This document shows positions 1-5,872 of a stretch of 6,478 nt of DNA, in pieces. The translations under genes and the position numbers were made by a program. Positions within the stretch are counted from its first letter, which is position 1. Every line of letters begins with the position of its first letter. The DNA is from an uncultured archaeon (GTDB lineage Archaea > Aenigmatarchaeota > Aenigmatarchaeia > CG10238-14 > SCSR01): assembly GCA_938017915.1 (NCBI GenBank), contig CALIKW010000088.1, forward strand, positions 1 through 6,478. The letters run 5' to 3'. Under the pieces are notes generated by a model. It was not told the origin of the DNA. It did not search any database and saw only the letters and a program-made list of their open reading frames with translations.

Positions 1-89
1 GAATTTGTGAATCTTGTGGAAAAGCTTCTGATTATTTGAAAAAAGTAAATGGAGAATGGCTTTGTGAATCCTGTAGGGATGAAATTTAA
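1..89 (+). CDS. C-terminal end of a zinc-ribbon protein (partial, 5' end outside window)
   Basis: The frame beginning at base 3 is open from the window edge to a TAA at 87-89 and encodes 28 residues. They contain two Cys-x2-Cys knuckles (ICESCG and LCESCR) with 15 residues between them, which is the classical arrangement for binding one structural zinc ion. The tryptophan just before the second knuckle (GEWLCESC) is also common in zinc ribbons. The ribbon is the very end of the protein, so the main domain lies upstream and its function cannot be told. Zinc ribbons at chain ends often bind nucleic acid or protein partners, but nothing here decides which. This reading frame argues against the overlapping ATG at 49 being a gene start in the next frame. 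The 3' end overlaps the palindrome at 79-104. Confidence 0.75.
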   Translation, partial: ICESCGKASDYLKKVNGEWLCESCRDEI

Positions 90-104
90 ATATTTAAATT
101 TCAT
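79..104. promoter_or_regulatory. 26-base perfect A/T-rich palindrome, probable TATA element
   Basis: The two 13-base arms (ATGAAATTTAAAT and its exact reverse complement) meet at 91/92 without a loop. The core TTTAAATATTTAAA contains several overlapping archaeal TATA-like boxes. It lies 11-36 bases before the GTG at 115, which suits a leaderless transcript for the broken gene that follows. The 12-mer AAATATTTAAAT inside it (88-99) recurs exactly at 5876-5887 before the nucleotidyltransferase gene. Four further Ts (105-108) follow the right arm, so it could also help end transcription of the zinc-ribbon gene, although an A/T-only stem would be weak. It overlaps the last codons and stop of that gene. 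Confidence 0.5.
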
Positions 105-114
105 TTTTAATAAA

Positions 115-548
115 GTGTATAAAAAATTTCTGATTCTAATAGAAAGAAGTGATGAGTTTTTTCCTGCAGCCGAAACTCTTACTAAAATTTGTGATTATGT
201 GGATGCTGTAAGTAGCTTGATAGATGGTATAGGAAAGTATGAAGGGAAAAAGGATTATCTTGAAAAAATTTGTAAGAATTTTGGAATAAAAGCAAATAAA
301 AGAAAAGGAAATTTTGAATGAAAGTAACAATAAGCCAAATCCTTTTTGGTTGAGGTAAATAAAAAAGAAAGATGATAATGAAGAAAAATTGAAGGTTGAA
401 AGATTATGAGGAAATTTATTTAACAAAGGATGGAATGCTTTTTCTTAGATCAAGAGGGAGATATAACTCTGAAGTAGCAGAAGTAGAGGATAATACTGAT
501 TGGAGAAAAAAGATAGAAACCAACTTTGTTTTTAAGAGGTTTAGCTAG
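115..548 (+). pseudogene. Broken gene of unknown family, protein-like sequence spread over three frames
   Basis: Three successive open stretches read like one protein. The first (frame of base 115, GTG start, stop TGA 319-321) gives YKKFLILIERSDEFFPAAET, then LTKICDYVDA, and ends KANKRKGNFE. The second (frame of base 290) gives KEILNESNNKPNPFWLR, then an in-frame TAA at 356-358, and continues IKKKDDNEEKLKVERL to a TGA at 407-409. The third (frame of base 393, stop TAG 546-548) gives LKDYEEIYLTKDGMLFLRSR and ends RKKIETNFVFKRFS. At least two frameshifts and one nonsense codon are needed to break an ancestral gene of about 144 codons. The first shift falls in an A-rich run around 294-310. GTG 115 is preferred because a TATA-rich palindrome sits just before it; ATG 49 and ATG 79 are in frame but overlap the zinc-ribbon gene. 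The 3' end overlaps the convergent gene by 8 bases. I do not recognise the family. Sequencing or assembly error is the main alternative to true decay. Confidence 0.6.
506..511 (-). terminator. Possible T-tract terminator of the minus-strand operon
   Basis: Read on the minus strand, six Ts (CTTTTTTC) lie about 30 bases past the stop codon of the last operon gene. Archaeal RNA polymerase can stop at plain T tracts without a hairpin. The signal is short and lies inside the broken convergent gene, so this is tentative. Confidence 0.25.
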
Positions 549-783
549 TTGCAAGCTTCTTTATTTCTACCAAAAGCTTTTCTATAATTTTAAGTCTCTC
601 GTTTAAAGTTTCGTTCTGGATTCTCAAACTTTCCATTTGCGTTAAAATCAAATCCATCTTGGCCTTCATATTCTCTAAAGTTGCAGGCTCTAATTTTGGT
701 ACTTCTTCTGGAATTTGCAATTCCTCTAAAGGCTCTTCCTTTTTCTTTCCAAGTTTCTCCTTTATTTTTGAAATTATTCCCAT
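541..783 (-). CDS. Small coiled-coil protein, third gene of the minus-strand operon
   Basis: This 80-aa protein has three parts. Residues 1-15 (MGIISKIKEKLGKKK) form a short basic amphipathic helix of the kind that can rest on a membrane surface or on a partner. Residues 16-35 are an acidic proline-containing linker (PLEELQIPEEVPKLEP). Residues 36-77 are a continuous helix with leucine, isoleucine and methionine at heptad spacing (MKAKMDLIL, LRIQNETLNERLKIIEKLL), predicted to make a coiled coil and so to oligomerise. No signal peptide, membrane helix or cysteine is present. The ATG shares one base with the TAA of the upstream gene (TAATG), and GGTGA lies 4 bases before it, so translation is coupled to that gene. 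I do not recognise a named family. A scaffold or adaptor for the two paralogs upstream is an inference from operon position only. Confidence 0.85.
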   Translation of the reverse strand: MGIISKIKEKLGKKKEEPLEELQIPEEVPKLEPATLENMKAKMDLILTQMESLRIQNETLNERLKIIEKLLVEIKKLATS

Positions 784-1301
784 TATCTCACCATTTCCGG
801 CAATGGTAATCTGAGCAACTCCCTTAATTCATAATTTAATTGGTCTATAAGCTTATTACACAAATGAATATAACTCCTTTTAACATTTTCGTAAAACAAC
901 TTATGATAAAGCCAAACAAAAAACCTGTATATTGGCAACTTTTGGAAAAAAGATTTTAAAGAATACTCTGTTCTTAACCTTCCGCTAATACTTATTTTTA
1001 AACTCCCCTTTTTTGTTGGGTCAGATGGTTGAGTACCTTCCATTATAACTTCAATCATCATCCTTGTTCTTGCATCCACTCCTTTGTTAACATACATCCT
1101 CATATAAAAACCTCTTGGGTCAGAGCTTGTATCCCACCTAAAATCTCTTTCCCAAAGGTCTATTGCTTCAACTTCAAATATCTTTTCCAGCATACCTCTT
1201 AAAGCTATACATGCTTTAAATGGGTCTGCACCAGAATATTCTATAAATATAGTTCTTTCTGGAGAAAGGCAATCGTCCTCAAAAATCCAAACTGCCATCA
1301 T
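783..1301 (-). CDS. Conserved protein of unknown function, paralog B of a tandem pair
   Basis: This 172-aa soluble protein is the shorter copy of a duplicated pair. Blocks shared with the upstream gene occur in the same order: DDCLS (residues 9-13), ERDFRWD (51-57), GRLRTEY (107-113), a YHKLFYE helix (132-138) and a final helix with Y..LC...L (144-152). The N-terminal half looks alpha/beta, with alternating hydrophobic strands (TIFIEYSG, ISISGRL); the C-terminal third is helical. There is no membrane segment or signal peptide. The invariant Asp-Asp-Cys and Arg/Asp-rich motifs could form a functional site, but none matches an enzyme motif I know. ATG at 1299-1301 overlaps the previous stop by 4 bases (ATGA). 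The next codon is also ATG (1296-1298), better spaced from the GAGGG at 1306-1310, so the true start may be one codon later, giving 171 aa. The stop overlaps the start of the coiled-coil gene. Confidence 0.88.
   Translation of the reverse strand: MMAVWIFEDDCLSPERTIFIEYSGADPFKACIALRGMLEKIFEVEAIDLWERDFRWDTSSDPRGFYMRMYVNKGVDARTRMMIEVIMEGTQPSDPTKKGSLKISISGRLRTEYSLKSFFQKLPIYRFFVWLYHKLFYENVKRSYIHLCNKLIDQLNYELRELLRLPLPEMVR
788..792 (-). promoter_or_regulatory. Ribosome binding site (GGTGA) for the coiled-coil gene
   Basis: GGTGA on the minus strand matches part of the archaeal consensus GGAGGTGA and ends 4 bases before the ATG at 783. It lies inside the end of the preceding gene, fitting a TAATG-coupled start. 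Confidence 0.5.
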
Positions 1302-1852
1302 CTTTCCCTCGGTAATATGTTGAGAAAAGATTTTAGTTCATCCTGAAATCTCAAAAGCCATTCTCTGCATTGGTTTTTATACCTTTGCCTCCTTTCTTCA
1401 TAGATTAATCTGTGGTAAAAAACTCTAAGCATTTCATAAAGCAAACTCCTTTCCCATAAAGTATCCTGAGGATATTCTGTTCTTACTCTACCTTCTATTC
1501 TTATCCTAGCACTTCCTTCTTTTCCAAATTCTTTACTCGGCTTTGCTTCGCCGCTTAAAGTAACTATGATTTGTAGAAAAGTAAATCTATCCATATCTTT
1601 TACTAATTCAAACCTAACTCTAAACTTTTCTCCAGCTTCACTTTTATCCCAAACAAAATCCCTTTCTTGCAATTCGCCAGGATCATGCCTAAAAATTGTC
1701 CCAAACAACTCCTTTATTTTTTCATACAATTTCTGCGGGTTTGGCCCTTCATAAGTTAATATCAAGTAAGGAACTCCTGGCAAAACGCTTCCAGGAGCTG
1801 TGGACAAACAATCATCATGGATTATAAGCTTTGTTCTCGAAAATACAGGCAT
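1298..1852 (-). CDS. Conserved protein of unknown function, paralog A of a tandem pair
   Basis: This 184-aa soluble protein leads the minus-strand operon. It shares with the next gene, in order, DDCLS (13-17), ERDFVWD (63-69), an acidic-glycine strand ending GRVRTEY (121-127), YHRLIYE (146-152) and Y..QC (158-162). Outside these blocks the two differ widely, so the duplication is old and both copies have been kept. The fold appears to be alpha/beta followed by a helical C-terminus (residues 132-178). There is no signal peptide or membrane span. The start is firm: an in-frame TAA lies one codon upstream of the ATG at 1850-1852. The symmetric TATA box at 1883-1890 sits about 35 bases before this ATG, implying a leader of under 10 bases. 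The stop overlaps the start of the next gene (ATGA). Function is unknown; a heterodimer of the two paralogs is a reasonable guess. Confidence 0.88.
   Translation of the reverse strand: MPVFSRTKLIIHDDCLSTAPGSVLPGVPYLILTYEGPNPQKLYEKIKELFGTIFRHDPGELQERDFVWDKSEAGEKFRVRFELVKDMDRFTFLQIIVTLSGEAKPSKEFGKEGSARIRIEGRVRTEYPQDTLWERSLLYEMLRVFYHRLIYEERRQRYKNQCREWLLRFQDELKSFLNILPRER
1306..1310 (-). promoter_or_regulatory. Weak ribosome binding site (GAGGG) for paralog B
   Basis: GAGGG on the minus strand lies 4 bases before the first ATG (1301) and 7 bases before the second in-frame ATG (1298). The 7-base spacing is more usual and slightly favours the second ATG as the start. Confidence 0.35.
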
Positions 1853-1881
1853 ATTTTAAATTTGTTTTCCAAAACTAAAAA

Positions 1882-1891
1882 GTTTATAAAT
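1882..1891. promoter_or_regulatory. Divergent promoter with a symmetric TATA box
   Basis: TTTATAAA at 1883-1890 is its own reverse complement and is the only good TATA match in the 59-base gap between the two divergent operons. Its centre is about 25 bases before the rightward ATG at 1912, giving an essentially leaderless transcript. It is about 35 bases before the leftward ATG at 1852, giving a leader of under 10 bases. One box could serve both directions in turn, with flanking bases setting polarity. Confidence 0.55.
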
Positions 1892-1911
1892 TTTTTTAGG
1901 AAGTAAAAATT

Positions 1912-2106
1912 ATGATTGAAAAATTTTTAGAATTGAGCCATTTTATCCCTTTCCCATTTTCAAAAATTTTAGGAGCAATTCTCTTATTTTTTGGAAGTAT
2001 TTTCATATTTAGTTTAGTATACGTTAACGATTCAAGAAAATTTTTAATTCAGCTTTTTTTCGGACCAATATTTATTTATCTTGGATGGGAATTACTTAAA
2101 TTATGA
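1912..2106 (+). CDS. Small two-helix membrane protein
   Basis: This 64-aa protein has two hydrophobic stretches, about residues 18-38 (SKILGAILLFFGSIFIFSLV) and 44-61 (FLIQLFFGPIFIYLGWEL), joined by a short polar turn (NDSRK). Both are long enough to cross the membrane, giving a hairpin with both ends on the same side. The N-terminus (MIEKFLELSHF) is a short amphipathic segment. The start is supported by an in-frame TAG at 1897-1899 and a TATA box at the leaderless distance. The stop overlaps the start of the next membrane gene (ATGA), so both are probably made together. No family is recognised; such small hairpin proteins are often assembly factors or subunits of larger membrane complexes, but nothing here shows a partner. 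Confidence 0.72.
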   Translation: MIEKFLELSHFIPFPFSKILGAILLFFGSIFIFSLVYVNDSRKFLIQLFFGPIFIYLGWELLKL

Positions 2107-2267
2107 TAAACAAAATAGCTGGCGGGATTTTATTTCTTCTAGGACTATTAATAGTTATAAAATTTCCCTTTGCACACCCAACATATCAACCATTTGAAAT
2201 GCAGAGAGCTGGTGTTTTAATCGGAATAATCTTGATGATTTTGGGCCTATTTTTGCTTCGGCTTTAA
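2103..2267 (+). CDS. Small two-helix membrane protein, second of the pair
   Basis: This 54-aa protein starts at an ATG whose last bases form the TGA of the preceding gene, a 4-base ATGA overlap typical of coupled translation. It has one hydrophobic helix at about residues 5-24 (IAGGILFLLGLLIVIKFPFA), a polar loop (HPTYQPFEMQR) and a second helix at 36-54 (AGVLIGIILMILGLFLL) ending at Arg-Leu. The glycine-rich helix faces (AGG, GLL, GVLIG) suit close helix packing, perhaps with the preceding protein. GGATGGGA at 2083-2090 is a possible but distant ribosome site, 12 bases away. No family is recognised. The coding call rests on the overlap, the helix-loop-helix pattern and a clean stop before the next gene. 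Confidence 0.68.
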   Translation: MINKIAGGILFLLGLLIVIKFPFAHPTYQPFEMQRAGVLIGIILMILGLFLLRL

Positions 2268-2275
2268 CTTAAAGT
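2268..2275 (+). promoter_or_regulatory. Weak TATA-like box before the 587-aa gene
   Basis: CTTAAAGT is centred about 27 bases before the ATG at 2299, the right place for a leaderless transcript. No ribosome-binding sequence precedes that ATG, which favours a leaderless start over reading from the upstream membrane genes. The box itself is a poor match. Confidence 0.3.
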
Positions 2276-2298
2276 TCTCAAAAAATTAATTTAATATT

Positions 2299-4062
2299 AT
2301 GGCATTAATTATACCAGAATTTCCTGCTCCAAGACCATGGTTCTTTATACCACCTGAAAGACCTGAAGCAAAGCTTAAATTTGAACCAGGAGAAATAATA
2401 AACGCTGTTCCTTATGAAGGTGAAATGCTGTTAGATTTTACTTCATCCATGGGAAAAGTTAGCGAGGTTTTTTATGGTTTAGTTTTCCAATTGCCCAAGT
2501 GGGGATTCTTTACTGCAAAAATAGAAGAAAGTATCTTTGTTTCTCCTGTTTTTAGAGAATATTATGAGATGACGTTAAGGCAGAAGGAAGCTTTGGAAGC
2601 AAGAATTAAAGAAGGTTTAGCAAGTGTTTCAAGAGCAATTTCAGATTTTGAGCTTGTTTTGCACGATTTGAGGAAGTATCAGGAATACATGGACTATTTT
2701 TTAAAAATAGAAAACGGGAAAAAGCTTATAAAAGAGGGGAAAAAGGAAGAAGGTGAGAAATTAGTTAGAGAAGGGGAACAAACTTTAAAGGCTATATTCA
2801 TAGATCAAGTTGATGTTCATACAGGAGAAGGCATAGCTCTTAAGCTGATAGCACCAAGATGGCCAACTATAATAGCAGATTTTATGAAGTTAACTGATGA
2901 GGATAAAGATCCAAAAAAGATTGCAGAAAAGCTTAAAGTTTCAGAGGCCCAAGGGGTTGTTCTTGCTACTAAAAACAAGCTTTATATAGAGTGGAGGGAA
3001 ATGTTTAAGGAAAATGTGAAAGAAAGGTATAAAAGGATTTTGGGATTGGTGGAAGCGAGGAGAGCTTCTATAGATGAATATAAGGAAATGCTTAAGCCTA
3101 CTCTTGCAAGATATAAAATGATAACAGATGCTCTAAGCTCTGCTCCAGGAAGGGCAGGGATTTTAAAATCAGCTTTTATAAGAACAGGTGCCCAAGCAAT
3201 TTCTTTGGACAGAGTTGTGGTTTGGGCATGGCGTCCGTTTCAAGTTGCAGAAAAATATAAAATTACTAGGGAATACTTTGACGAAATTCCTGCTAGCAAG
3301 GCAGGATTTACTCAACAAGAAATTAAGGAACTTAAAAAAATTATGCCAAATTGGAATGGAATAGTTCATGGATTACCACAAGAGCCATCAATAGATAGGA
3401 TTGTAAGAGCCTTTATTCCAATAGTTGAAATTGAGTATGGAGTAAAAATAACTGCCTATGACCTTTACAAAGCTAGAGAATTGCTTTTAGACCAATTCAG
3501 AAAATCCTTGCCAGCATTTGGTGGAAAGGAAGCATGGGTCTTTAGTCCATACTTTACTTTTATTTGCATTCCAATGGACAGAACTGTAATAAGACTTCCT
3601 GATGGCTCACAACTTGAAGATTTGTGGATAGAAAACTTGTATGCAGCAACCAGAACTCAAAACGTAATACTAGTAAATTGTTTAGAATTAATAGCAAGAG
3701 ATAAGCAATTAGAAGAATACATGAATGTTATGCTTGGTGAATATGTTAAAAAAGAGGGGAAAGCTTTTCCTGTGGAAGAAATTTTAAAGGAAACTTATGG
3801 AAGAGTTTATGGAATGGAAGAAAAAAGCGAGAAAGAAGCTGGAAAAGAGTTAAAAAAAATTAGCGAATTGGGAAGGAGTATTAGAAAAGCAATTGGTAAA
3901 TTTTTCTCAATTTTTGGGTTAGAAGTTCAGTTTTTAAGGGCAGTAGGACCTTATGAGTTTGCCATGCATCATAGGCTAGCTAAATACCATCAAAGAGAAA
4001 CAGGAGGAAGCTTTGCTATGGTTGTGAATTACTTGAAAAAAAGTTTTGGGGTGCCAGGCTAA
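2299..4062 (+). CDS. Large helical protein of unknown function, partner of the TIM-barrel protein
   Basis: This 587-aa protein has no signal peptide and no membrane span. Residues 1-35 are rich in proline and aromatics (PEFPAPRPWFFIPPERPE), a likely extended binding arm. Residues 90-165 and 205-275 are charged helices with coiled-coil character. Inside the first, residues 140-163 hold a 12-residue imperfect duplication (GKKLIKEGKKEE, then GEKLVREGEQTL). Residues 295-460 are mixed alpha/beta with aromatic segments (VVVWAWRPFQ, WVFSPYFTFICIP) and probably form the globular core. Residues 505-535 are again charged helix. The C-terminus holds a His cluster (AMHHRLAKYHQRE, 555-567). No known catalytic motif is evident. 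An in-frame TAA at 2287-2289 fixes the start near ATG 2299. The stop shares one base with the next start (TAATG), so the two products are made together and may form a complex. Function unknown. Confidence 0.9.
   Translation: MALIIPEFPAPRPWFFIPPERPEAKLKFEPGEIINAVPYEGEMLLDFTSSMGKVSEVFYGLVFQLPKWGFFTAKIEESIFVSPVFREYYEMTLRQKEALEARIKEGLASVSRAISDFELVLHDLRKYQEYMDYFLKIENGKKLIKEGKKEEGEKLVREGEQTLKAIFIDQVDVHTGEGIALKLIAPRWPTIIADFMKLTDEDKDPKKIAEKLKVSEAQGVVLATKNKLYIEWREMFKENVKERYKRILGLVEARRASIDEYKEMLKPTLARYKMITDALSSAPGRAGILKSAFIRTGAQAISLDRVVVWAWRPFQVAEKYKITREYFDEIPASKAGFTQQEIKELKKIMPNWNGIVHGLPQEPSIDRIVRAFIPIVEIEYGVKITAYDLYKARELLLDQFRKSLPAFGGKEAWVFSPYFTFICIPMDRTVIRLPDGSQLEDLWIENLYAATRTQNVILVNCLELIARDKQLEEYMNVMLGEYVKKEGKAFPVEEILKETYGRVYGMEEKSEKEAGKELKKISELGRSIRKAIGKFFSIFGLEVQFLRAVGPYEFAMHHRLAKYHQRETGGSFAMVVNYLKKSFGVPG
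4048..4053 (+). promoter_or_regulatory. Ribosome binding site (GGGGTG) for the TIM-barrel gene
   Basis: GGGGTG matches GGAGGTG except at one base and ends 8 bases before the ATG at 4062. It is coded within the last codons of the preceding gene and supports the TAATG-coupled start. Confidence 0.55.
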
Positions 4063-5846
4063 TGCCTTATGTAATAGGGGTTTCAAGCGGAATATTTGCA
4101 GCTGCAGCAGAGCAAGAAAAAATTCAGTATGTTGGGTTAGCTAAAAAAGCTGAATACTGCATTACCAAAGGGGTACAGTTCGTTCAAATCGATTTGGAAT
4201 CTGTTTCTGAATTTAAAACACCGAATTTAAAAGAGGATTTGGAAAAAATAAGAAATTTAGGAATAAGATATGCAATTCACTCAGAAACAAGAGCTTTTGG
4301 TGTTGAGGCTGCTGAGCTTGATTCTGCAATAGAAACAGATTATAAGTTCGGTCATGAAAGATTGAGAGAAATTTTGGAAAGAGCAGGAGAAATAAAGTGT
4401 GAGTATGTTTTAATTCATTCTTCTGAGTCAGAGCCTTTTTTATTTTTAGAAAGGATTACGCAACCTTGTTCCCTTGTTGACTTTTTTGGAAATCCATTAA
4501 GAGATTTTCTTGAAGCTGAAGAAAATAAATGGCTAATAAAGTGGCTTGTAGGAGGGGAGATTGAGGATGTTTCAAAAAGAATTTTTGAAGAATGGAAGAA
4601 AAAGAGAATAGAAATTACATCTACAGATATAAGCAATGTTGCTAGAAGTCAAGAGCATATTTGGAGAGAAATGTTTGGTTATAGCTTAGGTGAACTAATA
4701 AGAAGAGAAATAGAAGGTATAGTGAGTGGACATGAAGTTAAATTGGGGAAATCTTACGCAACTTTTACTCAAAAAGAAATAGAAGAGATTGATGTTTTGA
4801 TAGAAAAAAGTATATTAGTGGAAATAAAGAGCTGGATTTCAAGATTCTTGGAAACTCTTCAATCAAGAAGTTTACATTATGGTCCTGAAAGAATTGCTTA
4901 TTATTTTATCGCAAAATGGATGGAAAGAAATAACGATCCTCTTTGGAATAACATAGTAAATTCAACCATAGAATTTTTTGCTAAAAGTGAGGGAAAAAGT
5001 GTAGAAGAGTGGCTAAGAGAAAAAGGAATAAAAGAAAAGAGCATAGACGACGAAAATTTTAGAAAGTACAATTACTTGTGGGTTCCTGCTGTTTCTTCAA
5101 AGTACATTTGGGGTCATTTAAATCAGGATAAAAATCCGAGAAGAGCTTATTATGACTTGAAAGAAATAATTAAAAAGTACAACATGCCTTTAGTTTTAGA
5201 AACACCCATGGCACACAGAGGAATAGAAGAATGGCTTCGATTGCCAAACCCTGTTCAAATGTATCATTTAGCTAAGCAAGTAAATGAAGAGGCAGGATTT
5301 TTGTGCTTAGCATTGGCAATGGACTTTGAGCATTTGCTAAGCTTAAGGCTAGATCCAGAAATAGTTATAGATTTATTGCCGCAAGAAGCTGGAAAATTTG
5401 TTATAGTTTTACATACAGGCTATCCTGCTCCTTTAGCTCCTGCCCATATACCCATTCCCTTAGGCTCTGAACAGCAGTATTACCTTTACAAGCTAATGTA
5501 TAAGTTAAGGAAAAAGGGTTTTGGAAAAGATAAAAAGGATTATTTCATAATTTTTGAAAGAGGGGGAGGTGCTGACCCTATTCAACAATCTGTTATAGCT
5601 TTAAAAAAAATAGTTGAGTTTTTAGAAAAAGAAGTTCCTCCTGAAAAGCTCCCAATGGAAGAATTCTTCGGATTTTCAACTGGTGAAATAGCTTCCTTAG
5701 AAAGACAAAGAGCTATAATTTCAGAACATGCTTTAGATCCTTTGAAGGGAGTAATAGTAGTTCCAGAAGAAGAATATACTTTCCTCGGTGCTGCTGCAAC
5801 AGAAAGGGTTTCTCCTGAAAAATGGAAGAGAGAAGAATTAATATAG
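4062..5846 (+). CDS. Endonuclease IV / xylose-isomerase-like TIM-barrel protein with a large insertion
   Basis: This 594-aa protein carries the ligand pattern of the AP endonuclease family 2 TIM barrel. Seen in order are H73 (YAIHSE), H119 (YVLIHSS), E380 (LVLETP), D421 and H424 (AMDFEH), H451 (VIVLHTG), H462 (AHIPIPLGSE) and E499 (FIIFER). In E. coli endonuclease IV the matching ligands are H69, H109, E145, D179, H182, H216, H231 and E261. The ninth, D229, two residues before H231, is replaced here by Pro460. So a two- or three-metal site is likely. The protein is twice the usual size of about 280 residues, mainly because roughly 200 helical residues (about 130-345) lie between the second and third ligand, where endonuclease IV has 36. 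The C-terminal 70 residues also exceed the barrel. The substrate could be abasic DNA, a sugar, or something else; members of this fold do both. It is cytoplasmic by sequence and translationally coupled to the 587-aa protein. Confidence 0.85.
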   Translation: MPYVIGVSSGIFAAAAEQEKIQYVGLAKKAEYCITKGVQFVQIDLESVSEFKTPNLKEDLEKIRNLGIRYAIHSETRAFGVEAAELDSAIETDYKFGHERLREILERAGEIKCEYVLIHSSESEPFLFLERITQPCSLVDFFGNPLRDFLEAEENKWLIKWLVGGEIEDVSKRIFEEWKKKRIEITSTDISNVARSQEHIWREMFGYSLGELIRREIEGIVSGHEVKLGKSYATFTQKEIEEIDVLIEKSILVEIKSWISRFLETLQSRSLHYGPERIAYYFIAKWMERNNDPLWNNIVNSTIEFFAKSEGKSVEEWLREKGIKEKSIDDENFRKYNYLWVPAVSSKYIWGHLNQDKNPRRAYYDLKEIIKKYNMPLVLETPMAHRGIEEWLRLPNPVQMYHLAKQVNEEAGFLCLALAMDFEHLLSLRLDPEIVIDLLPQEAGKFVIVLHTGYPAPLAPAHIPIPLGSEQQYYLYKLMYKLRKKGFGKDKKDYFIIFERGGGADPIQQSVIALKKIVEFLEKEVPPEKLPMEEFFGFSTGEIASLERQRAIISEHALDPLKGVIVVPEEEYTFLGAAATERVSPEKWKREELI

Positions 5847-5851
5847 TTTTT
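5847..5851 (+). terminator. Possible T-tract terminator after the TIM-barrel gene
   Basis: Five Ts follow the TAG stop directly, with no hairpin. This fits the short T tracts at which archaeal polymerase can stop, but the run is short. The new TATA box 25 bases on supports a transcript boundary here. Confidence 0.3.
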
Positions 5852-5872
5852 ACTAACAAGTAGTTAAAAATA

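Noticed and set aside
79..108. Palindrome plus T run as a strong intrinsic terminator
   Set aside because: The stem is almost wholly A/T and has no loop, so a stable RNA hairpin is unlikely. A TATA-type role fits better, though a minor part in termination cannot be excluded.
49..321. Using ATG 49 as the start of a 90-aa gene
   Set aside because: It would overlap the zinc-ribbon coding end by 41 bases in another frame. GTG 115 lies after the TATA-rich palindrome, and the protein-like sequence continues past 321 in other frames.
136..426. Minus-strand 96-aa open frame
   Set aside because: Its translation is Phe/Ser/Leu/Ile-rich, as expected from the antisense of an A-rich coding strand, and it lies opposite better protein-like sequence. 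It has no promoter or coupled neighbour.
1566..1754. Plus-strand 62-aa open frame inside paralog A
   Set aside because: It is the antisense shadow of a gene whose paralog next door confirms the minus-strand reading.
3169..3369. Minus-strand 66-aa open frame inside the 587-aa gene
   Set aside because: It lies wholly inside a long, well-supported gene on the other strand and has no start signal.
4415..4636. Minus-strand 73-aa open frame inside the TIM-barrel gene
   Set aside because: It is a Ser/Phe/Ile-rich shadow opposite the helical insertion of a real gene.
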